Part shown: positions 6,712 through 12,982 of the stretch, in pieces
Layout: each line of letters begins with the position of its first letter
How positions within the stretch are numbered: the first letter of the stretch is position 1
Source: Pseudomonadota bacterium
Lineage (GTDB): Bacteria > Pseudomonadota > Alphaproteobacteria > Rhizobiales > Xanthobacteraceae
Assembly: GCA_023449855.1 (NCBI GenBank)
Contig: JAEXHR010000070.1
Coordinates: forward strand, 1-16,125
Length of the DNA: 16,125 nt
Reading direction: 5' to 3'
Program-made: the position numbers and the translations under genes
Notes under the pieces: model-generated
The model's database searches: none
Told to the model about the DNA's origin: nothing
The model's input: only the letters and a program-made list of their open reading frames with translations

Positions 6712-6759
6712 GACAAATAGCGCGATCAGAATGCCGCCACTTAGCGCGAGCGTTTACAC
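6712..6759 (-). repeat. Right terminal inverted repeat of the Tni-type transposon
   Basis: The complement matches 2132-2179 at 46 of 48 positions and includes the same two TCGCGCTA copies. It begins 12 bp after the resolvase stop codon. Confidence 0.9.
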
Positions 6760-6891
6760 CGTTCGCGGTCCCGATCGGCCCAGCGTCCCCCGGAACCGTT
6801 CGTTATCGGGAAGGCATCTAAGCGGTCTGCACCATCCTTCATCTAAAGTTCTCCAAGCGCTTCTGAGGATTTTCGGGCGCACCAAAAGCAC
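6760..6891. other. Gene-free stretch between the transposon end and the protease promoter
   Basis: No gene, RNA or strong repeat was recognised. It begins directly after the right transposon repeat and ends at the MerR-type promoter. It may be remnant host sequence at the transposon junction. Confidence 0.5.
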
Positions 6892-6922
6892 TTGCTCCTC
6901 CAGTGGCTGGAGCATGTAACCG
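6892..6922 (+). promoter_or_regulatory. MerR-type promoter/operator upstream of the protease gene
   Basis: A -35-like TTGCTC (6892-6897) is separated by exactly 19 bp from TAACCG (6917-6922). The spacer holds a perfect dyad, CTCCAG-TGG-CTGGAG (6898-6912). An overlong spacer filled by a dyad is the hallmark of promoters activated by metal-sensing MerR proteins. The layout resembles the pbrA promoter recognised by PbrR. The -10 match is weak, as expected for an activator-dependent promoter. A matching site lies at 8643-8673. Confidence 0.7.
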
Positions 6923-6950
6923 CAATTTGCTCTCCTGCGGACGGGGGGCT

Positions 6951-6955
6951 GGAGG
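6951..6955 (+). promoter_or_regulatory. Ribosome-binding site supporting a TTG start at 6963
   Basis: GGAGG lies 7 nt before the in-frame TTG at 6963-6965 and 34 nt before the ATG at 6990. Only the TTG is suitably placed for it. Confidence 0.55.
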
Positions 6956-6962
6956 TGGCTTT

Positions 6963-8192
6963 TTGACGGCCCGTGTTGAAGCAATCGGTATGTCTCGACG
7001 CTCATTAGTGGCGCGGCTGGTGGCCTGTGGAACCGGCTTGGTGCTCGGTTCTCCAACGCTCGCGCGACAGACTTCCCGGTCTGCGGGCTCGTGGAACTTC
7101 GGTGCGGCTCACCTCGAATGGGAGCCGCTGGAAGTCGGCACGGGTGATACCCTCCTTGTTTCGGCACAAGTGCGCGGAGTGCCGGTGCGGGCGGTGCTCG
7201 ACAGTGGCAGCGGCGCGTCGATCATGAGCACGGCGCTCGCGGCGAAGCTCGGCTTGAACGATGGTGAGCGGCGCATGATTAGCGGGCTGAGCGCCAAGGC
7301 CCCGGTGCTGCTGGTCCGCGACATCGACGTACAGCTCGCCCGCGAAACCCGTCGCTTACCCTTTGCCGTCGTTGGTGATCTGAGTTCAGTGTCGGCGGCC
7401 TTCGGACGACCGATCGATATCCTCCTCGGTGCCGATATGTTCACGGGTAGCTGCATCGCGCTCGATTTCGCGAAAAGGCGTATGGCGGTCGTCAAGTCAG
7501 GCACGTTTCTCGCCGGTCCCGACTGGCGCGCTGTCGCGCTCGGGCGCGGTGCCAAGCAGGAGCTGTTCATTCGAGCTTCCGTCTCGGGTTTGCCTCCCGT
7601 GCCCTTGATGATCGATCTTGGCAGCTCGGCCGCGCTGATGCTCTCGTCGGCCTATGCCCGCGATCAAGGGCTGTTGAACGGGAAGCTCGTCTCGACCGCG
7701 GCGATCGGCGGCGTCGATGGTGTGCGTATCAACGATGCTTTCACGATCCAGAACATCAACATCGAAGGGCTTGGCGTCTCGAACGTCCCCACACTCGGGA
7801 TGAGAGCTTGGCTCTCCACCAGCACGGTTGGCAATGTCGGCCTACCGCTGATCGCTCAATTCGACGTGGTGTTCGACGTGACCGCCGGATTCGTGTGGCT
7901 CCGGCCACTCGGTCCTCGTCGTCGCCTGCCGATGCTGAAGGACCGTAGCGGCCTTGGCCTCGCAGCCTCACCAACGGCGCTCACCGTTGTTCATGTGGCG
8001 GCGAACAGTCCCGCGGAAAAGGCTGGCTGGGCGGTCGGCGACCGGATCGTGGCGGTGAACGGCCATTCGATCGATGCGAACTATACGCGTGGGGAGCTCT
8101 GGCAAGTGCGCTCCCGGCCTGCTGGCACCCTCGTAAAGCTGACGATGGCCTCGGGTGATGTGCGCGAGCTCAGGCTGGCCGATTATTATTGA
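6963..8192 (+). CDS. Secreted retropepsin-like aspartic protease with C-terminal PDZ domain
   Basis: Probably a periplasmic or membrane-linked peptidase; the substrate is unknown. The TTG at 6963 is chosen for its strong ribosome site. The ATG at 6990 gives 400 residues, and numbering here uses it. The N-terminus MSRRSLVARL and the following hydrophobic stretch resemble a twin-arginine (Tat) signal. Two retropepsin-like halves follow. The first active-site motif is intact: D71-SGSG, with the later hydrophobic-hydrophobic-G motif ILLGADMF near 144-151. The second reads D209-LGSSA, not D-T/S-G. A PDZ domain covers about 318-395 (NSPAEKAGWAVGDRIVAVNG). It is preceded by a MerR-type operator and its end overlaps the convergent merR gene by 7 bp. 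A role in metal or envelope stress is inferred from this context. Catalytic competence is uncertain. Confidence 0.8.
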   Translation: MTARVEAIGMSRRSLVARLVACGTGLVLGSPTLARQTSRSAGSWNFGAAHLEWEPLEVGTGDTLLVSAQVRGVPVRAVLDSGSGASIMSTALAAKLGLNDGERRMISGLSAKAPVLLVRDIDVQLARETRRLPFAVVGDLSSVSAAFGRPIDILLGADMFTGSCIALDFAKRRMAVVKSGTFLAGPDWRAVALGRGAKQELFIRASVSGLPPVPLMIDLGSSAALMLSSAYARDQGLLNGKLVSTAAIGGVDGVRINDAFTIQNINIEGLGVSNVPTLGMRAWLSTSTVGNVGLPLIAQFDVVFDVTAGFVWLRPLGPRRRLPMLKDRSGLGLAASPTALTVVHVAANSPAEKAGWAVGDRIVAVNGHSIDANYTRGELWQVRSRPAGTLVKLTMASGDVRELRLADYY

Positions 8193-8602
8193 TCGGCTTG
8201 AGGGTGGCCTTTGCCGATCGCCTTCATGATCCGACAATCGGCCATGCGCGCCTTGGTGCAGCTCTGGCTGAGCATTGCCAACTCATCCCGCAACACCGCG
8301 AGTTGCGCCAGTCTCTCCTCCACATCCTTGAGGTGCTGAGCAGCGATAGCTGAGGCGGCACCACAATCCTGGTCCGGGTTCTGCGCCAGCCCCATCAACG
8401 AACGGATCTCGTCGACGGAGAAGCCAAGCCGGCGACCGTTGCGGATGAAGTGCAAACGCTCAATGTCACTGGCATCGTAGGTTCTGCGACCCGACGCCGT
8501 GCGAGGGGCGGATCGGAGCAACCCGATCGACTCATAAAAGCGGATCGTCGTCACCTTCGTCGAGGTCTCGCTGGCGAGCTGCCCAATCATCACCGGCTTC
8601 AT
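8186..8602 (-). CDS. MerR-family heavy-metal-responsive regulator (CadR/PbrR/ZntR type)
   Basis: A DNA-binding metal sensor that twists overlong promoters into an active form when it binds metal. The protein is 138 residues from the ATG at 8602, which sits 7 nt after AAGGA; an adjacent ATG at 8605 is closer than ideal. The N-terminal winged helix-turn-helix has the conserved VTTIRFYESIGLL and SGRRTYD. A long dimerisation helix follows, then the metal-binding loop. C80 at the helix start, C115 (QSC) and C123 (ADC) match the three-cysteine pattern of Zn, Cd and Pb sensors (ZntR, CadR, PbrR) rather than the two-cysteine copper sensor CueR. The gene is divergent from the transporter operon, and both adjacent plus-strand promoters carry a MerR-type dyad. 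The exact metal cannot be read from sequence. Confidence 0.9.
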   Translation of the reverse strand: MKPVMIGQLASETSTKVTTIRFYESIGLLRSAPRTASGRRTYDASDIERLHFIRNGRRLGFSVDEIRSLMGLAQNPDQDCGAASAIAAQHLKDVEERLAQLAVLRDELAMLSQSCTKARMADCRIMKAIGKGHPQADQ

Positions 8603-8642
8603 CATGCCATCCTTGCTTATGCGAACGTGTCGCACATTTCGC

Positions 8643-8673
8643 TTGCTTCTACAGCGACTGGAGGTGGTAAGGA
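8643..8673 (+). promoter_or_regulatory. MerR-type promoter/operator of the transporter-czc operon
   Basis: TTGCTT (8643-8648), a 19-bp spacer and TAAGGA (8668-8673). The spacer contains CTACAG-CGA-CTGGAG (8649-8663), matching the 6898-6912 dyad except for one arm base and the centre. It lies in the merR-transporter intergenic region, where MerR-family operators usually sit. The -10 region overlaps the AAGGAAGG ribosome site of the next gene, so a transcript starting about 7 bp downstream would be leaderless or nearly so. Confidence 0.72.
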
Positions 8674-8680
8674 AGGCCGC

Positions 8681-9307
8681 ATGAATGCTTCTACCGAAAG
8701 CTGCGGGTGCCACGGGGAGCCCGCGCGCGCGCAAACCGATCCGGCCTATCGCCGTGCGCTGCTGACCGTCGTGGTGCTCAACCTCGGCTTCGGAGTCGCC
8801 GAGCTGTTCGGCGGGTTCATCGCCGATAGCCAAGCGCTGAAAGCGGATTCCCTCGATTTTCTCGGGGACGGGTCGATCAGCCTTATCGGTCTTCTCGCGC
8901 TTGCCTGGTCCGCACGGGCGAGGGCAAAGGTCGCGCTGACGCAGGGGTTGTTTCTCGGTGCGCTTGGCGTGGGCGTAATCGGTTTCGCGATTTGGCGCGC
9001 CCTGAACGCAACCGCGCCCGATGCCGAACTGATGGGCACAATCGGCGTTGTCGCGCTCGCGATCAATGTCGTGTCCGCCTTGGTGCTTGCGCGTTTCCGG
9101 GAAGGGGACGCCAATGTTCGCGCGATCTGGCTGTTCAGCCGCAACGACGCGCTCGCCAACGTGGCGGTGATCGCCGCGGCCGGTCTGGTGGCGTGGACAG
9201 GAAGCGCCTGGCCGGACCTCGCCGTCGCCGGCCTCATCGCCCTCCTGTTCCTCCACTCCGCTTATGAAATCGTCACTGGCGCTCGGCGCGAATTGGGAGA
9301 GCGGTAG
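8681..9307 (+). CDS. Short CDF-like cation transporter
   Basis: An inner-membrane divalent-cation exporter related to cation diffusion facilitators. The protein is 208 residues from the ATG at 8681, with AAGGAAGG just upstream. Six hydrophobic segments can be placed, but the cytoplasmic C-terminal domain of full CDF proteins (about 300 residues) is absent. TM2 has the D-x3-D metal pair (D59 and D63 in DSLDFLGDG). TM5 has SRNDALAN: D156 matches the conserved Asp, but the usual His four residues earlier is Phe. The N-terminus has C8-x-C10-H11, a possible metal-capture motif. It is the first gene of the operon, and its TAG stop overlaps the next GTG start by one base. Zn, Cd or Co export is plausible; the altered TM5 site makes the specificity uncertain. 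Confidence 0.8.
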   Translation: MNASTESCGCHGEPARAQTDPAYRRALLTVVVLNLGFGVAELFGGFIADSQALKADSLDFLGDGSISLIGLLALAWSARARAKVALTQGLFLGALGVGVIGFAIWRALNATAPDAELMGTIGVVALAINVVSALVLARFREGDANVRAIWLFSRNDALANVAVIAAAGLVAWTGSAWPDLAVAGLIALLFLHSAYEIVTGARRELGER

Positions 9308-11274
9308 TGCGTCTGCTCGCGTTGATCCGGGCAATGCTCTCGTTGCGGCTGCTCTCCGCGCTCGCGGCGCTGCTGATCCCTGCTGCGGCAATCGCCGAAC
9401 CCGGCGACGTGCAAACCGCATGGCGGCTGCTCGACTATATGGCCGTCGATTATGGCGGCGCGGTCGCCAACGGTCGGATCAAGAGCACGTCGGAATATGC
9501 CGAGATGACGGAGTTCGCCGCGTCGGTCTCGACACGGCTTCAGGGCCTGCCAGCGAAGCCGGAGCGTCAAGCCCTCATCCAGCGGGCTGCCAACCTCCAG
9601 GCGGTGATCGCGGAAAAGGGACCGACTGAACAGGTGGCAACATTGGCGCACGGGCTCGCGGCCGATCTGTTGCGCGCCTACCCGGTGCCGCTCGCGCCCG
9701 ATAAGGCTCCGAACCTCGTCTCCAGCGATGCACTGTTCCGACAATCCTGCGCGTCCTGCCACGGGATGACGGGCAACGGCCGTGGCCCTGACGCCGCCAA
9801 GCTCGCTACGCCCCCGATTGCTTTCACCGATGCCGAGCGCGCGCGCCAGCGCAGCGTGTTCGCGCTCTATCAGGTGGTGACGCAAGGCATCGACGGGACC
9901 GCGATGCAGAGCTTCGCCGATCTGCCCAACGATCAGCGCTGGGCGTTAGCATTCCGAGCCGGGAGCTTCGCCTTCACGGATGCGCAGGCGCGCGAAGGCG
10001 AGCGGCTTTGGAAATCCGACCCGACCCTTCGCCGGCGCATTCCGGACCTGAAAACCCTGGTCGCGCTCACCCCGGCCGCGCTCGGCGCGGCGATCGGCGA
10101 CGCCAAGGCTGACCCAGTGCTCGCGTTCCTGCGTCGTCATCCCGAACAGGTGATACAACAGGCTCCCGGCTCGCTCGCGGTCGCCCGCGCCAAACTCGCC
10201 GAAAGCGTGGCGGCTGCGCGGCGCGGCGATGCGCGCATGGCGAAAGAGCTGGCGCTGTCGGCCTATCTCGATGGGTTCGAGCCGATCGAGCCAACACTCA
10301 CCGCGCGCGACGCGACGCTGATGGGTCGAATCGAGGGCGCGATGGAGGAGTTCCGCGCCTCGATCGACCGGGGCGCGTCGCCCGATGATCTCGCGGAGAA
10401 GGTCGCAGTACTGGGCGGCCTTTTCGACGATGCGGAAGCGGCGCTCGCGCCTGATGCCGCCACCGAAGCGTCCACGTTCCTGGGCGCGTTCACGATCCTG
10501 CTGCGTGAAGGGCTCGAAGCCCTGCTCATCGTTGTCGCCATGATCGCGTTCCTGCGTAAAGCCGAGCGCGGCGAGGCGCTGCGGTACGTGCATGGCGGCT
10601 GGGTCAGCGCGATCATCGCGGGCGGGATCACCTGGGCGGTCGCCACCTATGCGATCGGGATCAGCGGTGCGAGCCGGGAGCTGACGGAAGGGTTTGGCTC
10701 GCTGTTCGCCGCGGTCGTGCTGCTCTCGGTCGGGATTTGGATGCACGGCAAGGCGCAGGCCGATCAGTGGCAGCGCTATATTCGCGAGAAGATGTCGCGG
10801 GCGCTCTCGGGCGGGTCGGGCTGGTTCCTGTTCGGGCTGGCGTTCGTCGTAGTTTATCGCGAGGTCTTCGAGACGATCCTGTTCTATGCCGCGCTTTCGG
10901 CGCAAGGTGACAACGGGATGCTTCTCGCGGGGGCCGGGTCGGCGATTGGACTGCTCAGCCTGATCGCTTGGGCCATGCTTCGCTACAGTCGCAAGCTGCC
11001 GATCGCGCAGTTCTTCCGCTATAGCTCCTGGCTCATGGCGGTCCTGACCGTCGTGCTGGCGGGTAAAGGCGTCGCCGCGCTCCAGGAAGCCGGCCTTATC
11101 AACATCGCACCGCTCGCGGACGTGCCACGGCTGTCGATGCTCGGCGTGTTTCCCACTTGGCAATCGGTGCTGGCGCAACTCCTGATGGCGGTCGCCATTG
11201 CGGTCGGGTTCGCCTGGAACGGGCGCGACCGATCCCGCTCGGGTTCCGGCTCAGTGACCCTTGGTTCGAATTAG
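9307..11274 (+). CDS. Cytochrome c-FTR1 family iron permease
   Basis: An inner-membrane permease that probably couples a haem domain to iron transport. The GTG at 9307 overlaps the previous stop and has GGGAGA upstream; an ATG at 9334 also keeps the signal peptide. The signal peptide (to about A30) precedes a helical periplasmic region. A class I cytochrome c domain follows with C148-x-x-C151-H152 and probable axial M200 (GTAMQSF). A long helical linker (about 290-385) leads to a seven-helix FTR1 domain with both iron-binding motifs, R400-EGLE and R518-EVFE. The 655-residue length fits the cytochrome c/FTR1 fusion family. Placement between a CDF-like exporter and czc genes is unusual for a ferrous or ferric iron importer. 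It might offset iron loss under metal stress, or move another metal; both are inference. Confidence 0.88.
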   Translation: MRLLALIRAMLSLRLLSALAALLIPAAAIAEPGDVQTAWRLLDYMAVDYGGAVANGRIKSTSEYAEMTEFAASVSTRLQGLPAKPERQALIQRAANLQAVIAEKGPTEQVATLAHGLAADLLRAYPVPLAPDKAPNLVSSDALFRQSCASCHGMTGNGRGPDAAKLATPPIAFTDAERARQRSVFALYQVVTQGIDGTAMQSFADLPNDQRWALAFRAGSFAFTDAQAREGERLWKSDPTLRRRIPDLKTLVALTPAALGAAIGDAKADPVLAFLRRHPEQVIQQAPGSLAVARAKLAESVAAARRGDARMAKELALSAYLDGFEPIEPTLTARDATLMGRIEGAMEEFRASIDRGASPDDLAEKVAVLGGLFDDAEAALAPDAATEASTFLGAFTILLREGLEALLIVVAMIAFLRKAERGEALRYVHGGWVSAIIAGGITWAVATYAIGISGASRELTEGFGSLFAAVVLLSVGIWMHGKAQADQWQRYIREKMSRALSGGSGWFLFGLAFVVVYREVFETILFYAALSAQGDNGMLLAGAGSAIGLLSLIAWAMLRYSRKLPIAQFFRYSSWLMAVLTVVLAGKGVAALQEAGLINIAPLADVPRLSMLGVFPTWQSVLAQLLMAVAIAVGFAWNGRDRSRSGSGSVTLGSN

Positions 11275-11314
11275 TGCAATGACATGAAAACCCTTCCGTG
11301 ATAGAGGCAAGCTA

Positions 11315-11644
11315 GTGCGAGCCTTTTTGCCTTTCCTGACATGCCTGATGCTGGTCCTGACCAGCTTCTCCGGCATGGCCCATGCCGCCGATCTGGCGGG
11401 GGGAAGCATCGCGGGCGTTGAGTTCACGGTCCATACCGCCGGTGACATCGATCAGGTGCCATCGGACTCGGACAAGAATGTCCCGCATCATCACAATTAT
11501 TGTCACGGACACGACGTCGGCGCGCCTGCGCGCACGACGATGGAATATACCCCCGTCCTCACAGTGCCCAAGCCGACAATCTCCGCCTCTGCGTCGCTCG
11601 ACGGCCGCACCGGCATGGTCCATTTGAGGCCCCCCCAAGCCTGA
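11315..11644 (+). CDS. Small periplasmic His-rich protein (CzcI-like)
   Basis: A 109-residue protein from the GTG at 11315, with GAGG 7 nt upstream. The signal peptide ends near AHA (22-24), so the mature form is periplasmic. The central motif HHHNYCHGHD (58-67) is a clear soft-metal or divalent-metal binding patch. Its place just before czcC, its size and its export match CzcI of Cupriavidus, a periplasmic protein tied to czc regulation, although sequence similarity is not proven here. DUF2946-type proteins are another possibility. It lies 40 bp after the FTR1 gene and 60 bp before czcC, on the same strand. A metal-buffering or sensing role is inferred. Confidence 0.68.
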   Translation: MRAFLPFLTCLMLVLTSFSGMAHAADLAGGSIAGVEFTVHTAGDIDQVPSDSDKNVPHHHNYCHGHDVGAPARTTMEYTPVLTVPKPTISASASLDGRTGMVHLRPPQA

Positions 11645-11704
11645 CGTCCGATTTGGGCGTGCGTTGGCGCGCCCCTGTCGATCATCGTCAGGAGTCCTAT
11701 TTTC

Positions 11705-12982
11705 ATGAATCGTATCCTCGCGGCCATGCTGACCGCAGCGTCTTGCGCCACGATGGCGCAGGCGCAGGTCGGACCGTCCGCGCCTGTTGCGCAGGATGCG
11801 CCGGTCTACACGCTTGACCAAGCGGTCAGTGCAGCGGGCGGTTCGGCCCCTGCTGCGGAAGCGGCGACAGCTGGAATCGACGCGGCCCGTGCAGGTCGCA
11901 CAGTCGCCGGCTTGCGGCCCAATCCGGTGGTTCAAGGCCAAGTCGAGAATGTCATCGGCTCCGGGCCGTATCGGGGGGTCCGCAGCGCGGAAACCACGGT
12001 CGGCTTTGCGATCCCGATCGAGCTAGGCGGCAAGCGCGGCGCCCGCGTCGCGGTCGCCAATGCGCAATTGTCCCGGGCCGAGATCCAGGCCGCGATCATC
12101 GCGGCGGATGTCCGGCTTCAGGTAACGCAGCTCTATGTCGAAGCGGTCGCGGCCGATCGCCGGGTAATGACAGCCCGCGATCAGGCCCGGATCGCCAGCG
12201 ATGCGCTGCGGGCCGCGAGCGTTCGCGTGCAGGCAGGGCGGGCATCGCCACTCGAGCAACAGCGCGCGGATGTCGCGCGTATCAATGCCGACGCCAATGT
12301 GGAGCGGCAGCTTCGCTTGGCCGAGGCGGCCCGCGCCAATCTGGCGCGTCGGATCGGACGGCCGATCGACGGCCTGCTCGATGACACGCTGCTCGATCGC
12401 CTTCCCGATGTGAACGTCTATGGGCCGTTGGCACCGGTCAACACGACCGGCACACTCGCGCTGGCGGCAGCCAACGCGGATTTCTCCATTGCCGAAGCCG
12501 GCGTGCGGCTCGCGCGCGCCAATCGCGTGCCTGACCTGAACGTCGGGCCGTCGATCCGCCGCCTGGAAGCGACCAACGACATGGCGGCGGTGTTCAGCGT
12601 GTCGATCCCGATCCCGGTGTTCAACAATGGTCGCGCCGCGATTGCGCAGGCGACCGCGCAGCGGACCCAGGCGGATGCGCAGCGCCGCGTGACCGCGCTC
12701 GACATCGAACAGGCGATCACGGACGCGCAGGCGCAGGCGGCCAATGCCGCAACGACGGCTCGTGCGGCGTCGGGGCCGGCGCTGGCGGCTGCACAGGAGG
12801 CCGCCCGCATCGCGCGGATCGGCTATCGCGAGGGCAAGTTCGGCCAGCTCGAATTGCTCGATGCTGAACGCACGCTCGCCGAAACGCGGGTCGCCGCGAT
12901 CGACGCGCTTGCCAATTACCAGAATGCCCGCGCGCAAGTGGAGCGACTGACCGCTCGTGCGCCCAATGGGGGGAATCAGTGA
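11705..12982 (+). CDS. czcC: CzcC-like outer-membrane efflux protein (TolC family)
   Basis: The outer-membrane channel of a tripartite heavy-metal efflux pump. The protein is 425 residues from the ATG at 11705, with AGGAG upstream. The signal peptide MNRILAAMLTAASCATMAQA precedes two outer-membrane-efflux repeats (about 40-225 and 255-415). These are rich in alanine-heavy helices that form the periplasmic tunnel. NPVVQGQVEN and IPIPVFNNGRAAIAQA are typical of CzcC proteins. The stop TGA overlaps the czcB ATG by one base, which indicates coupled translation. Position between a czcI-like gene and czcB supports the assignment. Confidence 0.9.
   Translation: MNRILAAMLTAASCATMAQAQVGPSAPVAQDAPVYTLDQAVSAAGGSAPAAEAATAGIDAARAGRTVAGLRPNPVVQGQVENVIGSGPYRGVRSAETTVGFAIPIELGGKRGARVAVANAQLSRAEIQAAIIAADVRLQVTQLYVEAVAADRRVMTARDQARIASDALRAASVRVQAGRASPLEQQRADVARINADANVERQLRLAEAARANLARRIGRPIDGLLDDTLLDRLPDVNVYGPLAPVNTTGTLALAAANADFSIAEAGVRLARANRVPDLNVGPSIRRLEATNDMAAVFSVSIPIPVFNNGRAAIAQATAQRTQADAQRRVTALDIEQAITDAQAQAANAATTARAASGPALAAAQEAARIARIGYREGKFGQLELLDAERTLAETRVAAIDALANYQNARAQVERLTARAPNGGNQ

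Larger units (their letters stand above)
2133..6758. mobile_element. TniA/TniB/TniR-type transposon with long inverted repeats
   Basis: The element is defined by 48-bp inverted repeats at 2132-2179 and 6712-6759, which match at 46 of 48 positions. The outermost bases read TGTAAACG inward from both ends, like the 5'-TG...CA-3' ends of Mu, Tn7 and Tn5053-type elements. The genes are a DD35E transposase, an AAA+ ATPase and a serine resolvase. No TniQ/TnsD target selector or TnsA-like nuclease is seen. The bases flanking the two ends (TCCTG and CCGTT) do not match, so no target duplication is visible. An IS110-family element and a 187-bp MITE-like element sit between transposase and resolvase. 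No passenger resistance gene is present. Confidence 0.8.

Noticed and set aside
8606..9421. Long upstream extension of the merR frame on the minus strand
   Set aside because: It runs through the divergent promoter and the whole transporter gene. The family N-terminus and the ribosome site place the start at 8602-8605.
9946..11178. 410-residue minus-strand frame opposite the FTR1 permease gene
   Set aside because: The plus strand encodes the cytochrome c and FTR1 motifs; the minus frame is Arg/Gln-rich shadow.
11655..11674. Hairpin before czcC (GGGC, GT bulge, GCG, loop TTGG, CGC, GCCC) as a terminator
   Set aside because: No T-run follows, and the genes on both sides look co-transcribed. 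A chance GC-rich stem is more likely.
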